DNA of 64,000 bases from Nymphaea colorata (taxonomy: Eukaryota > Streptophyta > Magnoliopsida > Nymphaeales > Nymphaeaceae): the NCBI RefSeq assembly GCF_008831285.2, contig NC_045149.1, forward strand, positions 21,582,535-21,646,534. Direction: 5' to 3'. Under the pieces are notes generated by a model that did no database searches, was not told the origin of the DNA, and saw only the letters and a list, made by a program, of their open reading frames with translations. Position numbers and translations under genes: made by a program. The stretch's first letter is position 1; each line of letters starts with the position of its first letter. Positions 1 through 10,834 of the stretch are shown piece by piece.

Positions 1-1402
1 GACTTGGAGAAAGCATGCAACGCTTCATGTCTGCTTTGTATGCAACTCCTACTCTATCAGCCATCAATAGACTTCACTGGATCCTAAGTGGAGGCAAGCC
101 ATGCAGGACAAAATGGATTCTCTAATGCCTTGGGGTATGTGGGAACTTGTAGATCCTTTTACAAATAGTGAAACTGTTGGTTCAAAGTGGGTATTTATGA
201 TCAAGTATCACCCAGATGGTTCAGTGGGGAGGTACAAGACGCAACCAAAAGATACACACTAGCATGTGAAGTAGACTTTTTTGAAACCTTTTCTCCTGTC
301 AGGCTTGGCATAATTAGATTAGCTACTTTTATTGCAGAACATTTTGGGTGGAATATGTCGCAACTCGATGTTAAGGATGCCTTTTTATATGGTGACCTGT
401 CACAGGCAGTGTACATGCAATGACCACTGGATTTGAGAAACAAGGGGAGTGTGGAAAGGTATGCAAGTTAAAAAGATAATTTATGGTTTGAAGCAAAGCC
501 TACTTGTCTGGTTTCATGAATTATGTGAAGTAACGTTAAGAATATGGATTCCAAAGATCTCCTTCAGATCACTCCTTATTCATAAAAAGGAGGTCTAAAG
601 GTATAGGTTACATTATGTTGATGATATCATCTTGACTGGTGACAATGAGCAGTAAATCTCCAACACCAAGAAGCTTATACCAATGCAGACTATTTCAAAA
701 GGAATCATCTTTAGATGTAGAAGCATATAATGTTGCAGACTATGTAGGGTCGATTGACAATATAAAGTCTCCTTCTGGTTTCTATGTGTTTGTTGGTGGA
801 AATCTAATTTTGTGGGCGAGCAAGAAGTTGAGTGTTGTGTTCAGATCTAGCACAGAGTCAGAATATATAGTTATGGCTCACAATTGCCGAAATAATTTGG
901 ATAAATCTATGCTTATCAATCTAGGAGTTCAGGTGAAGGTTCTTATGAAGATGAGATGTGACAACAAGGCAGCTACCTATATTGCCAACAATCTAGTTTT
1001 TCATAGAGTGTCAACCATATAGAAGTCGATTGTTACTATACTAGTGACATGGTCCAAGCAGGATTTATGTTCTCTACTCATGTGTCTTTAGAAGATCAAG
1101 TTGTTGGCGTGTTTACCAAGCCTCTTCCTAGTGTTGATTTTGCAAGATGTTGTAACATTGAGCATGATTGACATCTGTGCTTCAGCTTGAGGGGGAGAGT
1201 TGAGAGTAAACATAGTGAATGGGTTTTTGGTAAATATGTTAGTGTTATAGGTTTATTAGTGTTAGCATAGGAGGTTTTTTTTAAGTATTTTATTTCTTGG
1301 ACTGAATCTGTAATTTTTCTGTTGCTCCCGGATACTTATTAATAAGGAGGTTATGTTTAATGAAAGTTGAATCGTCTCTTTCCTCTCAAACTTGTCTCAA
1401 CA
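1..1402 (+). mobile_element. Decayed Ty1/copia retrotransposon, 3' part with LTR
   Basis: Broken pol sequence reads on the plus strand. The reverse transcriptase pieces include LDVKDAFLYGDL near 364-400 and the catalytic motif YVDDIILTGDNE near 613-650. The RNase H part follows almost at once (SPSGFYVFVGGN near 768-800, then WASKKLSVVFRSSTESEY to about 868), and the usual copia ending TKPLP lies near 1117-1131. In intact elements several hundred codons separate the YVDD motif from RNase H, so an internal deletion is present, along with stops and frameshifts. A purine-rich tract near 1188-1199 is the expected priming site next to the 3' LTR. The 5' part lies before the window. The element cannot be autonomous. 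It probably sits in an intron of the tomosyn-like gene, because that gene continues downstream in the same direction. Confidence 0.9.
1201..1388 (+). repeat. Candidate 3' LTR of the copia element
   Basis: It begins directly after the purine tract with TGAGAG and ends with CTCTCA, a perfect 6-bp inverted repeat with the TG...CA ends typical of LTRs. Length is about 188 bp. An alternative end is the CA at 1401-1402. The 5' LTR and target duplication are outside the window, so the borders are provisional. Confidence 0.55.
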
Positions 1403-2694
1403 CTTTGAGCGTGAGAAAAGGAGTGAAAATTCTCAACTTTTGGCATTTTTTTCTCACCCTCTTCTAACTCTGTCTACTAAATAGTTGTTCTTTTTTATCT
1501 TTATTTCTTAGCTTCTGCAAACATTCTCCATAGTTGTAACTTTCACAAGTTATCTAGTAAGGTATTTGAACTCTAGAGAAATAAGGTCCCAGACCATCTT
1601 CCACAAAATGTATGGTAAGAGGTAGGATTGGGTTGCTTGTCCATTGCAGGTAAGGAAGCCCAAAGGTTTGGCATTTCTGGCTGGTAATATGTGGTTGAGG
1701 ACTTAATGTTAAACTTTGAGGCTTCTTTTGGACTGCATAGTAGAGTATTGAAGAACAACTGTTGTGATGCAAGGAATGTTGAAAATAAGGTGATAAGTGG
1801 AAGATTGTTCAGAACTATAACAAGCTTTATGGATGTGGTCTAGTTAGGGGAAGATGGAGTGGGTCCAGAACTCTTTGGGATTGTGCAGAACAGTGGTTGA
1901 AGGCATTGTCAAGTAAAACGAAAAGGTTGGACTCGTGCATGGATTGGAACACAGTTTTGATCAAGTTGAATATGAACCTCGTGCATGGATTGGAACACAT
2001 AGTTCTTGACTATGAATCAATAATGGTTAATTCTCCTTAGAGATGGACTCCCCTGTGTGTAGAAACTCTTTGTATATTGTCATTGAGGGGAAATAGAAGG
2101 AAACTGAGAAAAAAAAAAGTACTAAAGTGAATGGAAATAATTAAACCCCTGCTGGAGACCAAATATTCTACTATTCTACATCATATGACAAGAGGCCACA
2201 TAACATAACACGAGGAGGATGCCCTTTGTTATGAGTGTGGTGCATGGCATATACAACTGTGTTTTCCCATAATGATTAAAATGAAAATCACTAATTATTT
2301 TACTTTTGTTATTTTGCTTGTTTCCCTTTCTTTCTTATGCAACAACTATTTTCTTTTTCTTAAATCCCAGATCTTATAAGTTAGCAAAATTGAGATGATT
2401 TTAAAGCCCTTGTAAAGTTTGTGATACAAATATAAAAGCATGTTTAATTGAGGGGTACTATCTCTCTCTCTATCTCTCTTTTCTCTCTCCCTCTGTTTTT
2501 GAAATATGACTTGGATTTGACCTTTTACACCCATTGGTGTGAAGTTATTAGACAATGCTTTTGCATGTTCAGAGTGTAATGCATGTTAATTGTTGCTTTC
2601 TTTTGTCATGTCCTCCTGTGATGTTTGTAATTTTTGGCAATGATTTTCTTATATTTGAGTTCCTGATTTTTTTTTATTTCTTTGTGGCAACTAG
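1403..2694. other. Probable intron sequence, no exon recognised
   Basis: No recognisable exon of the downstream tomosyn-like gene was found here. Around 1600-1920 there are weak, stop-filled resemblances to the C-terminal part of non-LTR reverse transcriptases, too poor to call. A 23-base segment reading CCTCGTGCATGGATTGG plus flank occurs twice near 1930 and 1977. A short CT-rich tract lies near 2460-2495. Confidence 0.4.
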
Positions 2695-3969
2695 AACAAT
2701 AGCAGCGAATTAGCATTCATTTCTATTTTGTCTGGCGAGAATGATTTCAGGTATCTTTCCATTACCATTCATTTTCATTTTTCTTGCTAAAATGATTTTG
2801 GTTATTTAACTTTTTCCTTTTGCAGAGTCTGCAGTGTTCTAGTTGTTGGTCTGAAGAAGTAATCTGGAAATATGCTTTCGTGGATTTTAAATTTTAGTGC
2901 ATTGCTCATGCAGGATCCCTGATTCTTTGGCATGCCTTCATGATAAAGTCCTTGCAGTTGCAGCTGATGCAGCCATGAACATGGCTTCATATCAAGTGAA
3001 AAAACAAGTGAATAGACTTATTCTTGTGTTGTATATATTGATGTTTGGAAGTTCCTTTAGTGGTTTGACTTTTTTATTTTTCCCCCTTCTGCAGGATCCT
3101 TCTCCAGGGATTATTGGCAACATCATGAAAGGTTTCAAAGGTGGCCCTGTTCGGAATACCGTAGACAATAATAAAGACCTTTCAAGAGCTACTTTTGTCG
3201 AAGAGCTGGGACACATTTTTTCCAAGAATCCATTCCATGATTCTTCAAAAAGAGCCATGTGCCAGCAGGATGATGTGGAACTTAGTATTGGTATGGATCA
3301 TCCTGAAAATTCATGGCATGCACTGGCTTTCAGTTTCAGTATGTCATGAAAATTAACTATCTGATTGTTTTTTGTTGTTAGATGACATTGAAATCGATGA
3401 CATTGTACCAATTTCATCATCTTCAACTGCCAGCAGCACCTTAGGCTCCACCAGCAAGCAGAATAGAACAGGTTGTTGCAGTCTTCTTCTGATGTCTCAT
3501 TTGTTTATCCAGTTGATTGATGTATGTTTTACTACAGATGAGGAGTTTGAGAGGGAAAAGTTACTGGGTGGAAAAGCAGCAGCTGAGAAGCCTAGAATGA
3601 GAAGACCTGAAGAAATCATTGCCCAATACAGAAAAGCGGGGGTAAGTTGCAATAATTTTTCACATTTTGTGTTTTACACTCAAAATCACACGTATTGTTC
3701 CTCAGGATGCTTCTGGAGCAGCAAAACAGGCAAGAGATAAGCTCGTAGAACGTCAAGAAAAGCTTGAGGTACTGACCTTCCATTATTGTTTGCAGGGGAC
3801 TGACTGTTGCCAATCTCATATATATGCAATTGATTTATTTCCTTGGTTCTTTACTAGCACCACTCCGAATTTAAGGATGAGCTCTAATGTATGTATGCAT
3901 ATATGCTTTTATATGTACTGTCATATATCTTAAACTCATAGTAGTTTGATGTATGATTTGTATATATAA

Positions 3970-4002
<33 letters not shown>

Positions 4003-5770
4003 TGTATAGGCTTTTATGTATGTATTTTCTTTTTATTCTTCTTGTATTTTTCTGTATATCCTTTTATGTTTCTTTTTTTATCAAAGGTAACTAGCTGTTC
4101 GCTTTCTCCCAACGGCTAGAAATCTGGCCGTTGGAGCTGCCCAACAGCTAGCTTCTTTTCTCCTTCTTCCTTGCTTTCTTCTATAAGGGACCTGGGTCCC
4201 TTGCTTAGTATGGGCTTTAAGGCCTGATTTTGTACTTCATTTGAGATTAATTAGAAGTGTTACACCTCTAGTTTGAGGTTTCTCATTGTGTGATTTGTTG
4301 GAGTGGCTGGTATCTTCAGAGTGTGACTCTTAAATTGTTTCTATTCTCAAGTTAAGGCCTGCTTTACAATTATTGACATTGTTTTTTTCATTTTATTTGA
4401 GTTTCTTACTCAACAATGAAGCTTTCTTCTAGTTTCTGTCCTCTGCTTTTACTAGCACCACTCTTTTCAGCTACTCGTGCCTGTACATGCTAAGAATCTG
4501 TTATTTCTTCTTCCTCTCAAAATTGTGAACTATTTCCTTTAGTCTATCCTCTTGCAGTATTATACCTATAAATGCTATATTTCGTCTGCATCTCAAAATC
4601 TGGGTTAGTGCATCACACTTTGAGTTGTAATGATATCAAACTAGAAATACAACGTTTTGTTCGAAAGGTGAAATCATTGTCACAAAATATTGTTCTGGAG
4701 AAAGTATCAGTGAGGTTTTTCTCGTGTGTTTTTCAGCAAAGTTAAAAAAAATCGGGAAAAAATCTCAGCATATTTAAAAAAATAAAAAAATCATAAAATA
4801 AAAAAAATAAAATAAATGAAAACTAATAATTGCAAAGAAAGTGAAAAAATATCTTGAAATATTTATTTCTGCTGAAATTTTTAAAATCTTACGAAATTTT
4901 CCCAATATTTTGGTTGTACTTTTCTTCTCATAAATATCGCAAGATTTTTGAAGATCTCGCAAAAATCTGTGACTCTGGATGAAAGTGAGGTTCATGGTTA
5001 ACCTCCTTTATGTAGCGGCCCATACACTGGTTTACATGGAATCCATTCGCTGGAACTCAAATAGGCTTGTGTCAAATGAATAAACCGAGCTAGAGTAGAC
5101 AAGCTAAGCTCCAAAAGAGCTGTCCCAGACTTGATTAACCTGAAGTTGGCTGGCCTACGTTTGAATATTGTCATATATGAGCACCATGACCAGTTCATGT
5201 TGCTCGATGGGTTGATCGATGGTGTCTACTTTTATAAGAAAAAAGGGTCAAGAATTCAATTGCTGTTATAGCCATGTCATATGTAACATTAAAAATATTT
5301 ATGTTCTGGCTTAACTTGGACCCAGCAAAGCAAAAGTTGAGCTTGGGTGAGCAGCTTCTGCTTGACCAACCCGATCTTGGATTGAACACTGCTCGTGTGC
5401 ATCCATAGGTCTGTACTGTTATACAGATCTAATGAAGTTATGGTCGTTTTTTTTCCGTTAGAGCGAAGTTTTCTTTTTTAACGTTATTAGACCCCTATCT
5501 TTCTGACAGCTTAGAGTAACAATGTAATAGCTCGTCCTTGAATTTAATTGAAGCTCTTATACACTCTTGTTATATGCTCTGTTGTTACTGGATACACATT
5601 TTATTTTTATGGCTGCCGCAATTTAGCATATGCCTTATGATAACTTCACATTGTGTTACCAGAGATTGGACAGGCGCACTGCTGAGCTGGAGAGTGGAGC
5701 TCAGAACTTTAAGTCAATGGCCGATGAACTTGTCAAGACACTGGAAGGCCGGAAATGGTGGCAGATATGA
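2695..5770 (+). CDS. Tomosyn/Lgl-like R-SNARE protein, C-terminal exons (5' end outside window)
   Basis: Seven terminal exons: 2695-2750, 2914-3007, 3095-3290, 3382-3471, 3538-3641, 3706-3768, 5663-5770. Joined, they stay in frame for 236 residues and end in KWWQI-stop. The first exons (ELAFISILSGENDFR then IPDSLACLHDKVLAVAADAA) match the end of the Lgl/tomosyn region of plant tomosyn homologues (TYN11/TYN12 type). A variable acidic, serine-rich linker follows (DDIEIDDIVPISSSS), then RRPEEIIAQYRKAG. The last two exons form an R-SNARE coiled coil. The arginine at 3751-3753 in DKLVERQEKL aligns with the zero-layer arginine of synaptobrevin, and RRTAELESGAQNF follows as in VAMPs. Tomosyns bind syntaxins through this motif and regulate exocytosis; that role is inferred from the family. 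No membrane anchor follows the SNARE motif. The N-terminal WD40 propellers must be encoded before the window. The 1.9-kb last intron contains a hAT-type MITE. Confidence 0.88.
3968..4010. repeat. (TATG)n microsatellite
   Basis: Around nine near-perfect TATG repeats in the last intron of the tomosyn-like gene. Confidence 0.9.
4667..4985. mobile_element. hAT-type MITE, older copy of the family also at 17815
   Basis: The element proper is 4675-4977 (303 bp). It starts CATTGTCACAAAAT and ends with the complement of CAGAGTCACAGATTTT. The flanking octamers GGTGAAAT (4667-4674) and GATGAAAG (4978-4985) agree at 6 of 8 positions and look like a worn 8-bp target duplication. The interior is very AT-rich and aligns in opposite orientation with 17823-18152, for example TCTCAGC near the left and TCTCGCAAAAATCTGTGAC near the right. 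It has no coding capacity. Confidence 0.7.
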
Positions 5771-7084
5771 ATGTATATTTTGTCAATCACAAATCCATGC
5801 ATCTTTCTCTGCCACTGCGTGTACTTTCTACTTGCTCCAGATATTCTTCGTTGAATCTTCAACTGCAAAGTTGATGTATTTTGTGATATATTTTGAATGT
5901 TGTTCCATATGCTTCTTATTGTAAATGTTATCCTATGTAAAAGCTGCTATAATGTATTCAAGGAAAGAACCTTCTGGGAACATTATATTTTTCCACTGTA
6001 TCAAGGTACTTACATTTGTTTTTTATTTTTAAAGAAATAAATCATATTGAACAGTAATGATCAATATAAGATGTAGAGCCATAGCATAACATCCATAGTA
6101 ATCGAACTAAAAACATGCCATTTCATGCATCCCTAGCCGAACCAGCTACTTTGTACCCCCTTGAGGCTAGGATTTCCAATCTTCAAATTTTAGCATAATC
6201 TGATGATGGCTGCAGTAAATACTTTCATCTCTCTTTTTGTTCAGTTCAGGCGTACGCATAAGAACATGCATATGTAGGCTTCCAAATTTACATGATTAGT
6301 CGCCTCGGTTGCCGGTGACCATTTTCACTTCTATCTCCTTGCCTTAAACCCTTACAAATTCCGTTCTTTTTCTTTTCTTTTTTTTATGTTGATGAGTTTG
6401 ATCTTAGCGGGGTGGTCCTTTCACTTCTACCCACTTGGTTAATGTGACGGAATTCGTATCTCCAAGCTACTGGAGGTCAAAATTTGGATTCAGATTAAAG
6501 AATCGGCTAAGGTAAGAAAATCATTAGCCAGTATTGCTGCACCATTAAGTCTATTCTTACTAGGTTCCTCTGTATGGGCTTTTCCATATCTAAACCCGTG
6601 AAAGGTGTCCTAAACTATCTGAATGAAATAAGGACCCATATCCAATCAAAACACTCGATTAAATGTAATAAACCCAAAGGCGTACCAAAGAAATCCAAAA
6701 CTGAAAAAATGGTCTCAATACTGAAAATCTAATTTAACAACCAACACATGTAAATGAGTTGAGAGCAGTTTCATATCTCAAGAATTTGTAATAAATGGTA
6801 ATTACATTTAGCACCTGACTACTTGGATGCCAAGCCCACGTAGTTTGACAAACCAGGTCAGATCTGCTAAGCCAGATGATCACGTTATACTTTTGGACCT
6901 AAAATTCAATTCATAGAGAAACGAGTTCCTGGAAAGGTAGCTCGTCGTATCTCATGCATGAAAAGGTTTGCAGAACTCATGGATGAGAACTTAGACTGCA
7001 TTCGATTTTGTGCATTTGAGATAGATCCACTAACCTTTTGACCCTCTAACAATTTTTTTTTTTTGTTAACATAAAGCGTTGAAG
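5771..7084. other. Intergenic region, no gene seen
   Basis: The start holds the likely 3' UTR of the tomosyn-like gene. No conserved coding segment, RNA gene or clear transposon was recognised. A stretch near 6998-7035 loosely resembles the terminal repeat-like sequence near 10085-10118, which could mean that the intervening LTR-like block inserted into an older element. Confidence 0.5.
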
Positions 7085-9936
7085 TGTCACGACACAATAA
7101 TTCAAAAAGAGATGAGCCAAACAATTCAAAACAATGGGGCAACCTTTCATTTATATAACAATTTTGATTCATACAAAATCACATCTAGGTGTATGACAAA
7201 AATGACCCAAACCATATCATTGATGTCTAACAAAAATGAGACATCAATACAAGCAAAACAAGACGCGCCGACACTACACAAACAAAACCCAAAACCTCCC
7301 CAATAGGATGTGAGTGAAGCTATCTGCTGCTGCTCTGGGTCCGCCAAAACCTGAAAAAGGAAACAACTAAAGACTTAGCTTTCGTAGTATGGTAACAAGC
7401 CATGAAAAATACCAAACCCTCTCAGGTAGGGCTCAAATATGAGAACAAACGTCAAAACCATCTATCTTCATGTCGTGTCAGGGCACGACATGCAGAGGCC
7501 ACTCAATGACTACAATAACACAATTTCAATCACATGCAAGACATACTTAAATATTTCATTTGCACTCATAAGCCCAACATTCATATGCACAACAATCCAA
7601 TACATTCAATCATATACATTACATTTTCATTAACTTTAGTGAATTAACAGTTGCTGTGGGTGCAACACAGGCACGTGCACACCGCGGGCGGCCTACAGCC
7701 GAGAGACAACCCCCGTGGTGGCCCAGAACAGTATGGATCCATTTCACCCGCTGCAGTGGTAGAGCACTCATCCATGGATGTGTGAATTCCAAGGAGAGAT
7801 ACTCAGCATTCCCTATGACACCCATGTTGGGAAGGCGGAAGCCCAACGCTCCAAGCACAATACACAATAGAACCCTGGGGCCTTGCACCGCCTGCGCTCC
7901 AAACAGGCGAGACCAGTGGCAAAAGCGGGACGTCTCCCAACACATAGCCACATCCCACTGGTCTCTCATCTCTTATTCATTCATTATTATCATTATAATT
8001 ACACATTCACAAGATGACTGGCTAGCTCATGGGGTTGGTACCCTTCACGAGTGCACCCACACCTCCAATTGCCTCCACACAAGGTCTACACATAACATTA
8101 ACAGTCATTGCTAGCCGTCATATAATACGGGTACAACTACCATCCAATTCATCCATTTACATCATTGCCCACGACAATGTATATGCAACAAAATACAACA
8201 TTCACATCAATCACATCTTTGAAAAACTTAGCCAAACCACAGAGAGTAGTATCGATCTGCGATTGACTCGTAGCTGTCCTATGCAGTTATCATTCTAAGA
8301 TGCTTTCTAATGCACCATTGGGGTCGATGAGACACTCGACTCAATACCCCACCTCATATGTCCTAAACAGTTATCAACTCTAGCATGCACATGCAAATGT
8401 GTCACATTTTCAAAACAAACTAATAATAGTCTTTCAAAACAATTCATATCATATATCAAATCATATGCATGCATACATACATTCATTCACAAAACAATCA
8501 ATCAATTCACATCACAATCCTAGAATCTCACGATCTTAGAAACACACATTTGCCTCATGCAGGGATTTGTTTGGAATGCAGCCATACCTGAGGCGCGCTC
8601 ACAAAACTCTTCAAAATGCCTCGAGCTTCGAATCTGATAGCTCAAGGTCGACGGGATGTGCCCGATGTACCTACAAACATAAATAAAAGATAAGATTTCT
8701 ACTAATTAGCTTATCGATCCAAACAAATATAAAATAAAATCATTAAGACGCATGTCATCGCCTCAAGAAGGTGTCGACGGGTAGTGTCGACCTACCAGCC
8801 CTCTAATAGGCCACTTCCCAACATCTTGTCGTTGCTTGCTACCAAACGTCAAAACACAATGCTTCGACCAATCCATCCTTAATACATTCTTAAATGCTTT
8901 CTATAGTTAAAGCGTCTTCCCAAAAAATACGCCCAATTTACATATTCTTCTCCAACTAACACCGCAATACACCCGTTGACAAAAGCTTGTGCCACATGCT
9001 CAACAAAACGATTCTAAATCTTCTCACCCACATCGAAACTCTACTATGTTTCCCTATTGCTTCGAAAATCAACATATCATGCTAGAAAAGCACTTACACA
9101 CATAGATCATCGTCTTCTCAACATAGTCATAAACTTCCCAAACTAGCAAAGTCGCTAATATATATCCCAAAATCACAAATACTTAATTCTATCATGCTAA
9201 AACAATAATTATACATGTCAAATAGATAGTATTCAATCATCTAGGCTCGATTAGGCCTTGCTCACCCCAATTCAAGAGTCTAAACTACTGCAATCCTTCC
9301 GGCAGCCACCTCACGGCTTCGAAAGGTTCCCAAACGGCTAGAATCTCTCAATGCCGCCACCACCAACGCCTTCACCCCACTACTATGTGGGGAAACAAAT
9401 GCATCCCCAAGCTGCACATTGACCAAAAAGCCCTAAACGAGTCAAAAATCGACCAAAGGGAGTTCAGACGGAGTGGAGAGACAGGCAAAAGAGGGTAGGG
9501 CAGACAGAGAGGGGAGAGACGGTCGGAGAGAGAGGGTTCAGACGGTGAGAGAAGAGTCTGCGCAGGACGGAGGAGGAGAAGAAGGAAGAGGAAGGAGGAA
9601 AAGGCGAGGGAGAAGGGATGAGAGCTCGAGCAAGGAGGAGAGGGACAACGTGCGTGGAAGGAGAGAGCGCTGCAGAGAGGGAAGGATGCGCAGGAGAGAA
9701 GGGGAGAGGTAGACAGAGAGGGCGAGAGAGGGAGCTTACCCACGTGCCGCCGCCGCCGCCGTCGCCGCTGCTCAACCCACCGCCCTATTCTTCTCTGAGT
9801 TGCGGTCGTGGCTAAGGGAGAAACGTAGAGGGGAAACGAGGGAGAAGAGGGCGGCATCGAGTTCCTTACGCGCGTGGAGCTCGGGTCCGGGTCTGGACCC
9901 TGACCCGACTCGACCTGTAAAAAGCCGAGCGTTACA
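7085..9936 (-). mobile_element. Candidate long solo LTR (Ty3/gypsy-like), minus orientation
   Basis: Read on the minus strand, the block starts TGTAACGCTCGGC (from 9936) and ends GTGTCGTGACA (at 7085). Such ends are common for long plant gypsy LTRs. The block is 2.85 kb. The first part in minus orientation is GC-rich, as expected of an LTR promoter/leader, and the rest is more AT-rich. No gag or pol coding sequence and no second LTR are visible, so a solo LTR is the simplest reading. The flanking pentamers do not match (TGAAG and TCCAC), so insertion borders are not proven. The open frames near 9372-9975 come from compositional bias (CT/GA-rich) and are not called as genes. Confidence 0.42.
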
Positions 9937-10034
9937 TCCACAACTTCCAAATCCCACTCCAACCCTCTCTTTCATATTTCAAATCCACACTTTTTACATT
10001 AAAGTGTCGATTTGAAATCCACACTGGGGGTAAA

Positions 10035-10118
10035 AGCTGAAATCCACAATTTGATACAACTGTGGATTTCAGCTCTCACATATTTGAGATTAGTGGGGAA
10101 ATCAAACGCACCTTTAGT
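10035..10118. repeat. Hairpin-bearing element end
   Basis: A perfect 14-bp inverted repeat, AGCTGAAATCCACA at 10035-10048 and its complement at 10061-10074, has a 12-base loop. The segment ends in AATCAAACGCACCTTTAGT, resembling terminal sequences of DNA transposons. Related GAAATCCACA words occur just before it (10013-10022). It is probably the end of a small non-autonomous DNA element whose other end is not securely found. Confidence 0.45.
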
Positions 10119-10834
10119 AAAAAAAAAAAGAAAAAGGAATGTTGTCCAAAAGCAGAATTACCATTACATTTTCATTCATAATAACTTTTAAGGGTAGTGT
10201 GGTAATAGTAAAATATTCTTATTGTTATGCAATATGGATATGACAATCTTTGAATTATATTCATGGAATGTTACTATTGAGAAACGACCCCTTGTAAGTG
10301 ATTAATAAAGTATGTTATGAATACTTCGAACCCATTTGGATCAGACCCTGTCCCCAAAGCTCTAGATCCCTTAGCATTTCATCCTTAAGCTCAGACCCGA
10401 GTTCCATGGCAGTTGAACTTACAGGAGTGCCCTTCAGGGCAGGAAGCAAAGAATTGAACCTCAGCCTGGATCTAATCCGGGTCAAGCAATCAATAATACA
10501 TTGATCCGGATGTGGGTAGGGCAGAAAATGCGATCTTAATCAGTGCACCTGGTAACGGACCCGAGCCCACTTAAAATACATCTTTCGGGTCGGGTAATAC
10601 AAGGCTGCCCAAACCCTTTTTCCGCTATCGGGTACCGGACCCGATGATTAAGTAAGGGCCCATAGATCCGATCCAAATCCAAAGCCAAAACCATTTTCAC
10701 TACTGAAAGCGGGAGACATCGGAATGAAAGCAGCAGAGCGCAAGGACGCAGTTTCTGCGTTCTGCAATCGTCTTCCAAATTCAGGCGGCAAGAGGCGGAG
10801 GGAGAAAGCTGCAGAAACCTAGGGCTCCGGGAAG

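Noticed and set aside
1600-1920. Second non-LTR reverse transcriptase relic
   Set aside because: Only scattered residues fit, with stops in all frames; too weak to call.
7750-7765. D-arm-like GCTGCAGTGGTAGAGC, suggesting a tRNA gene
   Set aside because: No acceptor stem, anticodon arm or T-arm can be folded around it; chance or relic similarity inside the LTR-like block.
9372-9975. Overlapping open frames on both strands, up to 196 codons
   Set aside because: The sequence is GA/CT- and GC-biased, which keeps several frames open at once. No motif, and products are low-complexity R/E/S/L.
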